21,572 bases of DNA from an uncultured Oscillospiraceae bacterium. GTDB lineage: Bacteria; Bacillota; Clostridia; Oscillospirales; Oscillospiraceae. Below the pieces are notes generated by a model. The model saw nothing but the letters and a program-made list of their open reading frames with translations. It searched no databases and had not been told where the DNA came from. The position numbers and the translations under genes are program-made. This document shows positions 14,674 to 21,572 of this stretch, one piece after another. The DNA lies in assembly GCA_934597125.1 (NCBI GenBank), contig CAKTQM010000029.1, forward strand, positions 1 to 21,572, given 5' to 3'. Position 1 is the stretch's first letter, and the number at the start of each line of letters is the position of its first letter.

Positions 14674-16539
14674 TTATTTTCCTAAGTAGATCATCAGCGC
14701 CGCCATGTCGGCGGGGGACACGCCGGAGATCCGCCCCGCCTGTCCCAGACTGCGGGGCCGGATGGCGCTCAGCTTTTCCCGCGCCTCCAGCCGCAGCCCC
14801 TGAATGTGGTTATAGTCCATGTCCTCCGGCAGCAGCCGCTGCTCCAGCCGCTCGAACTCCGCCACCTGCTTCTGCTGCCGCTGAATGTAGCCCTCGTACT
14901 TCACGGTGATCTCCACCTGCTCTACGATGTCCGCCGTCAGCGCCTGCGGCGCGGGGTCGAAGGCCCGCAGATCGTCGTAGCGCACCTGTGGCCGCCGCAG
15001 CAGATCGAGAAGGCGGCACCCGTCATTTACCGGCGCGGTGTCCCGCTCCGCCAGCAGCGCGTTCAGTGCCTGACTGCCCGAAATGCCCGTGTGGGCCAGC
15101 CGCTTGATCTCCCGCGCCACGGCGTCGTATTTCGCCTCCACCGCCGCCAGCCGCTGGTCGCTTACCAGCCCGATCCGGTGGCCGATGGCCGTCAGCCGCT
15201 GATCGGCGTTGTCCTGCCGCAGCACCAGCCGGTATTCCGACCGGCTGGTCATCATGCGGTAGGGCTCCTCGGTGCCCTTCGTCACCAGATCGTCGATCAA
15301 TGTGCCGATGTAGCTCTCGCTGCGCTTCAGCACCAGTGGCTCACGGCCCAGCAGCGCCAGCGCCGCGTTCACGCCCGCCACAAAGCCCTGCACCGCCGCC
15401 TCCTCGTAGCCGGAGGAGCCGTTGAACTGCCCCGCGCCGTACAGCCCCGCCACCGCCTTTGTCTCCAGCGTGGGTTTCAGCGCCAGCGGATCAATGCAGT
15501 CGTATTCGATGGCGTAAGCGGGCCGCGTCATCACCGCGTGCTCCAGCCCGGGCACGGTGTGCAGCATTTGTATTTGAATTTCCTCCGGCAGGGAGGAGGA
15601 GAACCCCTGAATATACAGCTCCTCCGTGTCCAGTCCCATGGGCTCGATGAACAGCTGGTGCCGGGGCTTGTCGGCAAAGCGCACCACCTTCGTCTCGATG
15701 GACGGGCAGTAGCGGGGCCCGATCCCCTCGATAACGCCGCTGTAAATGGGGCTGCGATCCAGATTCTCCCGTATGATCCGGTGAGTCTCCTCGTTGGTAT
15801 AGGTCAGATAGCACACCGCCCGGTTCTCCGGCGGCCGTGCCGTTTCAAAGCTGAAGGGCAGGGGCGCGGGATCCCCCTCCTGCAGCTCCATCTTGCTGAA
15901 GTCCACCGTGCGGGCATTGATGCGGGGCGGCGTGCCGGTCTTGAACCGCCGCAGGGGCAGTCCCAGCGCCCGCAGCTGTTCCGTCAGCGCCGTGGCGGCG
16001 TGCATGCCGTCGGGGCCGCTCTCCTCAATGCACTCGCCGATGATGGTGCGCCCGTGCAGATACGTGCCGGAGCAGATCACGGCGGCCTTCACCTGAAATA
16101 CCGCCCCTGTCCGCAGTACCACCTGGGCCACGCGGCCGTCCTCCGCCCGGATGTCCACCACCTCGCCCTGCCGCACCGTCAGATGGGGCTGGCGCTCCAG
16201 CGTGTGCTTCATCACCTTCTGGTATTCCCGCCGGTCTGCCTGGGCCCGCAGCGACCACACGGCGGGGCCCTTGCCCCGGTTCAGCATCCGGTACTGGATG
16301 CAGGCTTTGTCCGCCGCCTTGGCCATTTCGCCGCCCAGCGCGTCCAATTCCCGTACCAGATGCCCCTTTCCCGTGCCGCCGATGGCCGGATTGCACGGCA
16401 TGTTGCCCACCGCATCCAGATTGATGGTAAAGCACACCGTCTCCAGTCCCAGCCGTGCCGCGGCCAGCGCCGCCTCAATGCCGGCATGTCCCGCGCCGAT
16501 CACGGCAATATCAAATTGTCCCGCCAAAAACTCTTTCAT
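14674..16539 (-). CDS. mnmG: tRNA uridine-5-carboxymethylaminomethyl modification enzyme MnmG
   Basis: With MnmE, this FAD enzyme adds the carboxymethylaminomethyl group to the wobble uridine (U34) of tRNAs reading split codon boxes. The 621-residue product has the normal length. Seen: FAD-binding [19 protein letters not shown] (13-31), [19 protein letters not shown], the [12 protein letters not shown] segment, [18 protein letters not shown] and the C-terminal ISGVSPADM. The ATG at 16539 is preferred over an in-frame TTG at 16563, because the promoter's expected transcription start is about 16568 and would leave that TTG almost leaderless; AGGGG precedes the ATG. The mnmE and rsmG genes that often accompany it are not here. 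It leads the mnmG-cyclase-murT-gatD run. Confidence 0.95.
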   Translation of the reverse strand: MKEFLAGQFDIAVIGAGHAGIEAALAAARLGLETVCFTINLDAVGNMPCNPAIGGTGKGHLVRELDALGGEMAKAADKACIQYRMLNRGKGPAVWSLRAQADRREYQKVMKHTLERQPHLTVRQGEVVDIRAEDGRVAQVVLRTGAVFQVKAAVICSGTYLHGRTIIGECIEESGPDGMHAATALTEQLRALGLPLRRFKTGTPPRINARTVDFSKMELQEGDPAPLPFSFETARPPENRAVCYLTYTNEETHRIIRENLDRSPIYSGVIEGIGPRYCPSIETKVVRFADKPRHQLFIEPMGLDTEELYIQGFSSSLPEEIQIQMLHTVPGLEHAVMTRPAYAIEYDCIDPLALKPTLETKAVAGLYGAGQFNGSSGYEEAAVQGFVAGVNAALALLGREPLVLKRSESYIGTLIDDLVTKGTEEPYRMMTSRSEYRLVLRQDNADQRLTAIGHRIGLVSDQRLAAVEAKYDAVAREIKRLAHTGISGSQALNALLAERDTAPVNDGCRLLDLLRRPQVRYDDLRAFDPAPQALTADIVEQVEITVKYEGYIQRQQKQVAEFERLEQRLLPEDMDYNHIQGLRLEAREKLSAIRPRSLGQAGRISGVSPADMAALMIYLGK

Positions 16540-16574
16540 ACGCGACCCCTGCGTCAAATTCAAAATTACCTTAT

Positions 16575-16603
16575 ATTATAATGTGTCTTTCCCAAAAACG
16601 CAA
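16575..16603 (-). promoter_or_regulatory. mnmG operon promoter
   Basis: On the minus strand, TTGCGT, a 17-base spacer and a perfect TATAAT. The -35 is weak (TTG only). Transcription would begin near 16568 and give a leader of about 29 bases before the ATG at 16539. Confidence 0.65.
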
Positions 16604-16667
16604 TAGGCACTGTGCAACATAGCCAAAAGAAGAGGAAAATAATTGTGAAATCCGTACAACTTTCGCC

Positions 16668-16696
16668 TTGCAAAACGGCGGGGGGAAGCATATACT
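16668..16696 (+). promoter_or_regulatory. Promoter of the short transcript upstream of the Kdp-like kinase
   Basis: TTGCAA (16668-16673), a 17-base spacer and TATACT (16691-16696). It is divergent from the mnmG promoter and leads into the 25-codon ORF. Confidence 0.6.
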
Positions 16697-16740
16697 ATCT
16701 TATAGAAAATTGGAAACGAGAAAGGAGTGTGATAGGTACG

Positions 16741-16818
16741 ATGTTGTATAAGTTCATCACGGGCGATCTGGACGACATGATCTTCGCGGACTGTGATTGG
16801 CAGCCCAGTGATCGGTAA
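16741..16818 (+). CDS. Putative 25-residue small protein
   Basis: The frame reads MLYKFITGDLDDMIFADCDW then QPSDR. It is acidic and has no membrane segment. AAAGGAG at 16721-16727 lies 13 bases before the ATG, longer than ideal, and an in-frame GTG at 16729 is too close to that site. Support comes from a good promoter about 45 bases upstream, codons like those of neighbouring genes (CTG, GAC, ATC, TTC, GCG) and terminator-like hairpins downstream. It could instead be part of a regulatory RNA. I do not recognise the sequence. Confidence 0.4.
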   Translation: MLYKFITGDLDDMIFADCDWQPSDR

Positions 16819-16837
16819 ACAGATCCATACGAAGGAA

Positions 16838-16872
16838 CCACGACACACCGGTGCCGTGGCGATTTGCTTTTT
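16838..16872 (+). other. Hairpin after the small ORF (weak terminator candidate)
   Basis: CCACG-a-CAC-ACCG-GTG-c-CGTGG with one internal mismatch pair, then a T-run at 16868-16872 eight bases past the stem. A second small hairpin, GGGGA/TCCCC around GATTT, follows at 16875-16889. Confidence 0.4.
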
Positions 16873-16909
16873 ATGGGGAGATTTTCCCCTGAAAGATACA
16901 GCCTCCGAC

Positions 16910-16950
16910 AAAAACCGACCGGTTTCCCCAGGAAACGCGGCCGGTTTTTT
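16910..16950. terminator. Bidirectional terminator before the kinase promoter
   Basis: AAAAACCG.CC.GTTTCC pairs with GGAAAC..GG.CGGTTTTT around CCA, with a T-run on the plus strand and an A-run that serves the minus strand. It ends the short transcript from 16668 and insulates the kinase gene. Confidence 0.75.
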
Positions 16951-16997
16951 CCTGTGCCGAATCAGGCTGTAAAGGGGCTGTAAAAATCCTCCTCTTA

Positions 16998-17018
16998 ACA
17001 ACATTTTTACAACATTTT
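16998..17018. promoter_or_regulatory. Two direct repeats at the kinase promoter (candidate operator)
   Basis: ACAACATTTT occurs at 16998-17007 and again at 17009-17018, an 11-base period. OmpR-family regulators such as the adjacent KdpE-like protein typically bind tandem half sites spaced by one helical turn. The second copy covers the -35 position of the promoter, so autoregulation is plausible. Confidence 0.5.
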
Positions 17019-17030
17019 AACGCGAGGCTG

Positions 17031-17039
17031 TGATATAAT
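17031..17039 (+). promoter_or_regulatory. Kinase operon promoter (extended -10)
   Basis: A perfect TATAAT at 17034-17039 preceded by TGA. The -35 position (17011-17016, AACATT) is non-consensus and overlaps the direct repeats, which suits activator dependence. Confidence 0.6.
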
Positions 17040-17080
17040 ACGAAATGATTACAGCGGCTTCGGCGGGAGGTGGAAAACAC

Positions 17081-18211
17081 GTGACAAAATGGAAGATCCC
17101 CTGGCCGGGCCAGTGGACAAAAAAGCGTAAGATCTTTCACCATTCCCTGCTGTATTCCGGCAAGGATTTCATCATCTCGGCATCCCTGTTTTTCGTCACG
17201 GTGCTGCTGTGTCTGCTGCTGCGCTCGGTGGATCCCCACAGTGACACCAGCTATGTGGCGGTCATCTTCTTCCTGGATGTATTCCTCACCGCCCTGCTGA
17301 CGGATGGCTACCTTTTCAGTATCCTCATCGCCGTCACCGGCGTGCTGTGCGTGGACTACGTCTTTACCGAACCGTATTGGGAGATCAGCTTCACCCTGGC
17401 CGGCTTCCCCCTGACGTTCATCGTCATGATGTTTATTTCGGTGGTTACCGGTATGCTGACTAGCCGCGCCAAGCAGGTGGAGATCTTAAAGCGAGAGGCG
17501 GAGCGCGAGCGCATCCACTCCAACCTGCTGCGGGCCGTGTCCCACGATATTCGAACCCCCCTCACCGGCATCGTCGGCGCCACCGACGTGCTGATGGAGC
17601 AGGAGGACTCCCTCACGCCGGAGCAGCGCCATCAGCTGATCTCCTCCGCCAACGAGGATGCCCGCTGGCTCATCCGCATCGTGGAAAACCTGCTGTCCAT
17701 CACCCGCATCGGCGCCCAGGGCGACGACACCAAAGTCACCAAGACCCTGGCCGTGGCCGAGGAGGTCATCGAGGGCGCGGTGGCAAAATTCACCAAACGG
17801 GGCGGGCAGCTGCCCGTTCACGTCCACCTGCCCCAGGAAGTGCTGCTGGTGCCCATGGATGAGCTGCTGATGGAGCAGGTGCTGCTGAACCTGCTGGAAA
17901 ACGCCGCCATCCACGCCGAGGGCGCCACCGAGGTGGATGTGACCCTGGAACGACGGGGCAATACAGCCCGCATCACCGTGGAGGATAACGGCGTGGGCAT
18001 TGCCCATGATAAGCTGGATAATCTCTTTGACAGCAGCGCCCACCAAAGCCAGCAGGGCGACCGCAAGCGCAATATGGGCATCGGCCTGTCCGTGTGCAAA
18101 ACGGTGGTACAGGCCCATGACGGCACCATTCGCGGCGAAAACGTCTCCCCCCACGGCGGAGCGCGCTTTGTGATAGAATTACCTATGGAGGAGGAAGACC
18201 ATGAAGATTAA
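17081..18211 (+). CDS. KdpD-like sensor histidine kinase without N-terminal KdpD/Usp domains
   Basis: Probably senses a membrane or ion signal and phosphorylates the next gene's product. The 376-residue protein begins with a DUF4118-type membrane domain (segments at about 29-47, 57-73, 77-95 and 105-127), then HisKA with SHDIRTP (H155), then HATPase with N-box NLLENAA (270-276), DNGVGI (302-307) and MGIGLSVCK (332-340). Full KdpD is near 900 residues and has a cytoplasmic KdpD plus Usp region before the membrane part; this is absent. The GTG at 17081 was chosen because GGAGGT lies 9 bases upstream; an ATG at 17045 would lie at the predicted transcription start. No kdpFABC genes are in the window, so the target may be another potassium or sodium system. 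Confidence 0.9.
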   Translation: MTKWKIPWPGQWTKKRKIFHHSLLYSGKDFIISASLFFVTVLLCLLLRSVDPHSDTSYVAVIFFLDVFLTALLTDGYLFSILIAVTGVLCVDYVFTEPYWEISFTLAGFPLTFIVMMFISVVTGMLTSRAKQVEILKREAERERIHSNLLRAVSHDIRTPLTGIVGATDVLMEQEDSLTPEQRHQLISSANEDARWLIRIVENLLSITRIGAQGDDTKVTKTLAVAEEVIEGAVAKFTKRGGQLPVHVHLPQEVLLVPMDELLMEQVLLNLLENAAIHAEGATEVDVTLERRGNTARITVEDNGVGIAHDKLDNLFDSSAHQSQQGDRKRNMGIGLSVCKTVVQAHDGTIRGENVSPHGGARFVIELPMEEEDHED

Positions 18212-18908
18212 AGACAAGGTACTGATCGTAGAGGATGAGCAGAGCATCAGCAATTTCATCTCCATGATCCTGACAGCCAACGGCTACGACACCATCGTTG
18301 TCCACAGCGGTGAGGAGGCGCTGACTATGATATCCTCCCACTGTCCGGATCTCATCATTCTGGATCTGGGCCTGCCGGATATGGACGGCATGGAGGTGCT
18401 GCGCTCTGTCCGCAAATGGTCAAGCCTGCCGGTGGTGGTAGTCTCCGCCCGCCATCACGAGCATGATAAGGTGGAGGCCCTGGACTACGGCGCCGACGAC
18501 TATATCTCCAAGCCCTTCGGCACGTCCGAGCTGCTGGCCCGCATCCGCACCGCCATCCGCCATACCCGCACCACCCTGTCCGACCCCCAGATCGCCCAGT
18601 CCGGCAAATTCACCACCGGCGACCTGACTATCGACTACGACAAGCATCAGGTGCTCATGCACGGCGAAAACGCCAAGCTCACCGTCAACGAATATAAGAT
18701 CGTGGCCCTGCTGGGCAAATACGCCGGCAAGGTGCTGACCTACGACTTTATTATCCGCGAACTGTGGGGCCCCAAGGCCAAGACCGACAACCAGATCCTC
18801 CGCGTCAACATGGCGAATATCCGCCGCAAGATCGAAAAGGATCCCAGCCATCCCGAGTACCTCTTCACTGAAGTAGGCGTGGGTTACCGCATGCGGGAGG
18901 GCGATTAA
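18201..18908 (+). CDS. KdpE-like OmpR-family response regulator
   Basis: DNA-binding partner of the preceding kinase. The 235-residue protein has a receiver domain with acidic E11-D12, phospho-acceptor D55 (ILDLGLPDMDG) and K104 (YISKPFG), and a winged-helix output domain from about 135 (LTVNEYKIVALLGKYAGKVL, LWGPKAKTDNQILRVNMANI). It starts inside the kinase gene (11-base overlap) behind GGAGGAGG, so the two are translated together. WGPKAKTDNQILRVNMANIRRKIE is characteristic of KdpE-type regulators. A terminator follows about 40 bases after the stop. Confidence 0.92.
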   Translation: MKIKDKVLIVEDEQSISNFISMILTANGYDTIVVHSGEEALTMISSHCPDLIILDLGLPDMDGMEVLRSVRKWSSLPVVVVSARHHEHDKVEALDYGADDYISKPFGTSELLARIRTAIRHTRTTLSDPQIAQSGKFTTGDLTIDYDKHQVLMHGENAKLTVNEYKIVALLGKYAGKVLTYDFIIRELWGPKAKTDNQILRVNMANIRRKIEKDPSHPEYLFTEVGVGYRMREGD

Positions 18909-18948
18909 GTCAAAAATTTTCTTTTCACGAAACCTACATAATTTGGAC

Positions 18949-18983
18949 AAAAGACCTCCGCGCAAAGCGGGGGTCTTTTTGTT
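18949..18983 (+). terminator. Terminator of the two-component operon
   Basis: AAAAGACCTCCGC pairs with GCGGGGGTCTTTT (one G-T pair) around a GCAAA loop, followed by T. It separates the operon from the transporter gene. Confidence 0.9.
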
Positions 18984-19074
18984 GATTTGCTGCCCCGTAA
19001 CGGATTTTTTATAAGGGGAAGATAAAGGAAAACCGCCCCCACGCAACGGCTGCGTTAAGAACGCCTCCGCCTTA

Positions 19075-19103
19075 TTTACAGCCGCCCGCAGAAATAGTAA
19101 ACT
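19075..19103 (+). promoter_or_regulatory. Candidate promoter of the SNF transporter
   Basis: TTTACA, a 17-base spacer and TAAACT. The predicted leader (from about 19110) contains a short inverted repeat, CCGTA...TACGG (19115-19134), just upstream of the AAGGAG site. Confidence 0.4.
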
Positions 19104-19158
19104 CTCCATACACCGTAATTTTCCCCGTACGGTAACTAAGTATTAAGGAGAGAAAACA

Positions 19159-20589
19159 ATGGAAGAAAGAAAAGGCTTTGGATCCAATTTTGGATTCCTG
19201 ATGGCTGCTGTCGGTTCGGCGGTCGGCCTGGGCAACATCTGGGGCTTCCCCAATAAGATGGGCGCCTGCGGCGGCTTCACGTTCCTTATCATCTACCTGA
19301 TCCTGGCGGTCTGCTGCGGCTTCATCGTCATGGTGGGCGAGCTGGCCCTGGGCCGTAAGACCGGCCACGGCGCGGTGGGCGCTTACAAGGTCCTCAGCAA
19401 GAAATTCAGCTGGATGGGCTGGCTGGGTATCCTGTCCGCGTTCTTCATCCTGTTCTTCTACTGCGCCCTGGGCGGCTACTGCATCAAGTACACCGTCCTC
19501 AACGTGGGCGACCTATTTGGCGCAGGCTTCGGCTCCAACGGCCTGAACGGTGCCGAGATCTTCGGCGCTTTCATGGGCAACCCTGTCGAGGCCATTATCT
19601 ACGGCCTGATCTTTGTGGCGCTGACTATGATCATCGTCATGGGCGGTATCGGCGGCGGCATCGAGAAGGTCTGCTCCATCGGTATGCCCGCTCTGTTCGT
19701 GGCGCTGCTGATCTGCATTATCCGTGCCTGCACCCTGCCCGGCGCTGTGGACGGCCTGAAGTACATGTTCGTTCCCGGCTGGTCTGTTGCCAACGGCATC
19801 GTGACGGAGCCCAGCTTCTTTGAAGTCCTTTCCGTTGCCGGCGGCCAGATGTTCTTCTCCCTGTCTCTGGGCATGGGCGCCATGATTACCTACGGCTCCT
19901 ATCTGGACAAGAAGGAGAATCTGGAAAAGAACGCCATCCTCATCGTGGTTATGGATACGCTGGTGGCCCTGATGGCCGGTCTGTGCGTCATCCCCGGCCG
20001 TTTCGCTCTGGATCCCGAGGGCGCTCTGGGCGGCCCCAGCCTGCTGTTCATCACCATGCAGAACGTGTTCCACAACATGGGCGCTGTGGGCCCCATCTTT
20101 GGTATCCTGTTCTATCTGCTGGTTGTGTTTGCTGCTATCTCCTCCTCCATCTCCCTGCTGGAGGTCATCGTGGCCCACTTCGTGGATAAGGCCCGCGAAG
20201 CCGGCAAGGGCGATAAGCGTAAGCCCTACAGCCTGATCGCCGCCGTTCTGGTGGGTCTGGGCTGCATCCTGGTGTGCGCTGACTGTCTGGGCGGCGCCGG
20301 TATCGCACCGGCAGACCTGCTGGGCATCGAGAATCCCCAGACCTGGGCGGCTGACTGGCTGGACTTCTGGGATATGCTGTCTGAGGGCGTTATGATGCCT
20401 CTGGGCGCGCTGCTGATGTCCCTGATGATCGGCTGGGAGATCGGCCCCGAGGTCGTCAAAGAGGAATGCGAGCAGCAGGGCCAGAAGCTGGTTAGCTACG
20501 GCTTCTTCAAGATCTGCACCAAGGTCATCACCCCCCTGTGCATGCTGCTGATCCTGTACGGCCAGCTCCAGTCCTTCTTTAACTTCTAA
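19159..20589 (+). CDS. SNF/NSS-family sodium-dependent transporter
   Basis: Sodium-coupled symporter of the LeuT fold, usually for amino acids or related solutes. The 476-residue protein has about 11-12 membrane segments. The TM1 signature is AAVGSAVGLGNIWGFPNKMG (residues 16-35), aligned to LeuT AGNAVGLGNFLRFP. The gate arginine (LeuT R30) is glycine (G29) here. GELALGR near residue 60 matches LeuT EWAMGR. TM6-7 and TM8 sodium-site regions appear as GGQMFFSLSLGMGAMITYGSYL and VFAAISSSISLLEVIVA. ATG preceded by AAGGAGAG. The substrate is not readable from sequence; a clostridial subfamily with glycine at the gate position seems likely. It follows the two-component operon after a terminator, so it has its own promoter. 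Confidence 0.93.
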   Translation: MEERKGFGSNFGFLMAAVGSAVGLGNIWGFPNKMGACGGFTFLIIYLILAVCCGFIVMVGELALGRKTGHGAVGAYKVLSKKFSWMGWLGILSAFFILFFYCALGGYCIKYTVLNVGDLFGAGFGSNGLNGAEIFGAFMGNPVEAIIYGLIFVALTMIIVMGGIGGGIEKVCSIGMPALFVALLICIIRACTLPGAVDGLKYMFVPGWSVANGIVTEPSFFEVLSVAGGQMFFSLSLGMGAMITYGSYLDKKENLEKNAILIVVMDTLVALMAGLCVIPGRFALDPEGALGGPSLLFITMQNVFHNMGAVGPIFGILFYLLVVFAAISSSISLLEVIVAHFVDKAREAGKGDKRKPYSLIAAVLVGLGCILVCADCLGGAGIAPADLLGIENPQTWAADWLDFWDMLSEGVMMPLGALLMSLMIGWEIGPEVVKEECEQQGQKLVSYGFFKICTKVITPLCMLLILYGQLQSFFNF

Positions 20590-20603
20590 AAATTTTTAGA
20601 AGT
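20582..20603. repeat. Perfect 22-bp palindrome across the transporter stop codon
   Basis: Left arm ACTTCTAAAAA (20582-20592) is followed directly by its exact complement TTTTTAGAAGT (20593-20603). The stop TAA lies inside the left arm. It could be a protein-binding site or an RNA hairpin with no loop. Confidence 0.85.
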
Positions 20604-20627
20604 CTGACAAAAATTTTACATCCCAGA

Positions 20628-20660
20628 AGCCGCCGGAGCTCTTGCTCCGGCGGCTTTTCT
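20628..20660 (+). terminator. SNF transporter terminator
   Basis: AGCCGCCGGAGC pairs with GCTCCGGCGGCT around a TCTT loop, followed by TTTTCT-type tract. Strong and well placed 40 bases after the stop. Confidence 0.9.
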
Positions 20661-20742
20661 GCTTTCTTTTCCCCGCCGGACACGGCAAAACGGCGCTTTT
20701 CAGCCCGAATGTGAACAATTTGTGAAATTAGTCAAACCGTGA

Positions 20743-20760
20743 GTTAAAAACTTGTTAAAA
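20743..20760. promoter_or_regulatory. GTTAAAA direct repeats upstream of the NhaC-like gene
   Basis: GTTAAAA at 20743-20749 and again at 20754-20760, an 11-base period, 22 bases before the -35. The 18-base stretch agrees at 15 positions with the minus-strand sequence at 17021-17004, the repeat in front of the kinase operon. A shared regulator is suggested but low-complexity AT sequence makes chance matches common. Confidence 0.35.
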
Positions 20761-20782
20761 GAACTGAAAAAACGCTAAGAAC

Positions 20783-20811
20783 TTGACAATGATGTTAAGA
20801 AGCTATAAAAT
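20783..20811 (+). promoter_or_regulatory. Promoter of the NhaC-like antiporter
   Basis: A consensus TTGACA (20783-20788), a 17-base spacer and TAAAAT (20806-20811). The start codon is about 30 bases past the predicted transcription start. Confidence 0.75.
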
Positions 20812-20847
20812 GAGAGCACCATAAATCATGAGGAGGTAAATCTCATA

Positions 20848-21572
20848 ATGGAAAAGAAAAGCACCAAAATTGCGTATTTCGTAGCGCTGGGTGTCTTTGT
20901 CGTGCTGCTGGTTATTCTCGGCGTCACGTTTAAGAACACTCCGCTGCCCACCCTGGAAGTGGATGGCGAGATGATCGAGGCCACCACTCCCTTCGCAGGC
21001 ACCTTCTGGTCTCTGCTGCCCCCCATCGTCGCCATCGTGCTGGCCCTGATCTCCAAGGAAGTGTATTCCTCTCTGTTCCTGGGCTGCCTGGTGGGCGCGC
21101 TGCTGGTCAGCAACTTCCACCCTTGGGAGACTGTTGTTCAGCTGGTGGAGGGTGACAACGGTATCGTCACCACCGTCTCCGATGCCGGCAACATCGCCAT
21201 CATCGTGTTCCTGGTTGTCCTGGGTATCATGGTCGACCTGATGAACAAGACCGGCGGCTCCGAGGCCTTCGGCCGTTGGGCTACCAAGACCGTCAAGTCC
21301 CGCGCCGGCGCACAGCTGATGACTATGCTGCTGGGCGTTCTGATCTTCATTGACGACTATTTCAACTGCCTGACCGTGGGCGCCGTTATGCGTCCCGTCA
21401 CCGAGAGCCATCACATCTCCCGCGCGAAGCTGGCCTACGTCATTGACTCCACGGCCGCTCCCGTCTGCATGATCGCTCCCGTGTCCTCCTGGGCCGCCGC
21501 CGTTTCCGGCTACGTCAACTCCGATTCCGTCAGCGGTATCGAGATGTTTATTAAGCAGATCCCCTGGAACTA
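20848..21572 (+). CDS. NhaC-family Na+/H+ antiporter, partial
   Basis: Exchanges sodium for protons (or in some relatives amino acids) across the membrane. About 241 residues are visible; the gene runs off the right edge and family members are usually 450-530 long. Seen: a hydrophobic N-terminal segment (AYFVALGVFVVLLVILGV), then WSLLPPIVAIVLALISKEVYSSL, and the motif IDDYFNCLTVGAVMRPVTES with SRAKLAYVIDSTAAPVCMIAPVSSWAAAV, the conserved core of NhaC-type carriers. The ATG is preceded by AGGAGG with a spacing of 11 bases. It follows an SNF-type sodium symporter behind its own promoter, so the two may be co-regulated but are separate transcripts. Whether it prefers Na+ or an organic substrate is undetermined. 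Confidence 0.9.
   Translation, partial: MEKKSTKIAYFVALGVFVVLLVILGVTFKNTPLPTLEVDGEMIEATTPFAGTFWSLLPPIVAIVLALISKEVYSSLFLGCLVGALLVSNFHPWETVVQLVEGDNGIVTTVSDAGNIAIIVFLVVLGIMVDLMNKTGGSEAFGRWATKTVKSRAGAQLMTMLLGVLIFIDDYFNCLTVGAVMRPVTESHHISRAKLAYVIDSTAAPVCMIAPVSSWAAAVSGYVNSDSVSGIEMFIKQIPWN

Noticed and set aside
12891..16581. Plus-strand open frames opposite murT, the cyclase gene and mnmG
   Set aside because: Composition is His/Gln/Leu/Arg rich with no domain, and the minus-strand genes have motifs and proper starts.
17045..17080. Upstream ATG start for the kinase
   Set aside because: It lies at the predicted transcription start and lacks a ribosome binding site, while the GTG at 17081 has GGAGGT 9 bases upstream.
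20810..20846. ATGAGA/TCTCAT pairing that might hide the ribosome binding site of the NhaC-like gene
   Set aside because: The left arm overlaps the -10 and lies upstream of the predicted transcription start, so it would not be in the RNA.

Overview
The window is a GC-rich, densely packed chromosomal segment of an anaerobic Firmicute, most likely a gut member of the Clostridia (Oscillospirales / clostridial cluster IV type). The placement is inferred from a large single-chain pyruvate:ferredoxin oxidoreductase, a T-box leader on ileS, a MurT/GatD-type pair, ThiI without a rhodanese domain, strong GC3 bias with AGGAGG-type ribosome binding sites, and palindrome-rich intergenic repeats. No tRNA, rRNA, CRISPR array, transposase or phage gene is visible.

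Layout. (1) 1-2450, minus: 5' two thirds of nifJ, cut by the left edge, with a clear promoter. (2) 2709-4223, plus: comM/yifB AAA ATPase. (3) 4385-6533, plus: thiI, the CinA-type amidase pncC and a small membrane protein, preceded by the first copy (A) of a five-hairpin repeat. (4) 6563-9805, plus: promoter, tRNA-Ile T-box, attenuator, ileS and its terminator. (5) 9806-11362: hairpins, repeat copies B and C, and between them a minus-strand XRE regulator fused to a multi-pass membrane domain. (6) 11363-16539, minus: apparent operon mnmG - cyclase-family hydrolase - murT-like ligase - gatD-like protein - small membrane-anchored protein, with its own promoter upstream of mnmG. (7) 16668-16950, plus: a promoter, a 25-codon ORF and a terminator that look like a short independent transcript. 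(8) 17081-18908, plus: two-component pair, a KdpD-like kinase reduced to its membrane and kinase parts and a KdpE-like regulator. (9) 19159-20589: SNF/NSS-type sodium symporter. (10) 20848 to the right edge: NhaC-type Na+/H+ antiporter, truncated.

How the parts may work together. The left half is housekeeping: pyruvate oxidation, tRNA thiolation, tRNA-Ile charging controlled by uncharged tRNA-Ile. The right end is monovalent-cation physiology: a Kdp-type two-component pair followed by two sodium-coupled carriers, with similar 11-bp-phased motifs in front of the kinase and of the antiporter.

Most notable observation: the GatD-like glutamine amidotransferase, translationally coupled to a MurT-like ligase, lacks both the catalytic cysteine and the catalytic histidine, and its MurT partner has lost the usual DG.D-type motif near the SW..D segment. 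The pair therefore probably does not run the standard glutamine-dependent amidation of lipid II. The second is the three-copy nested-palindrome repeat family.
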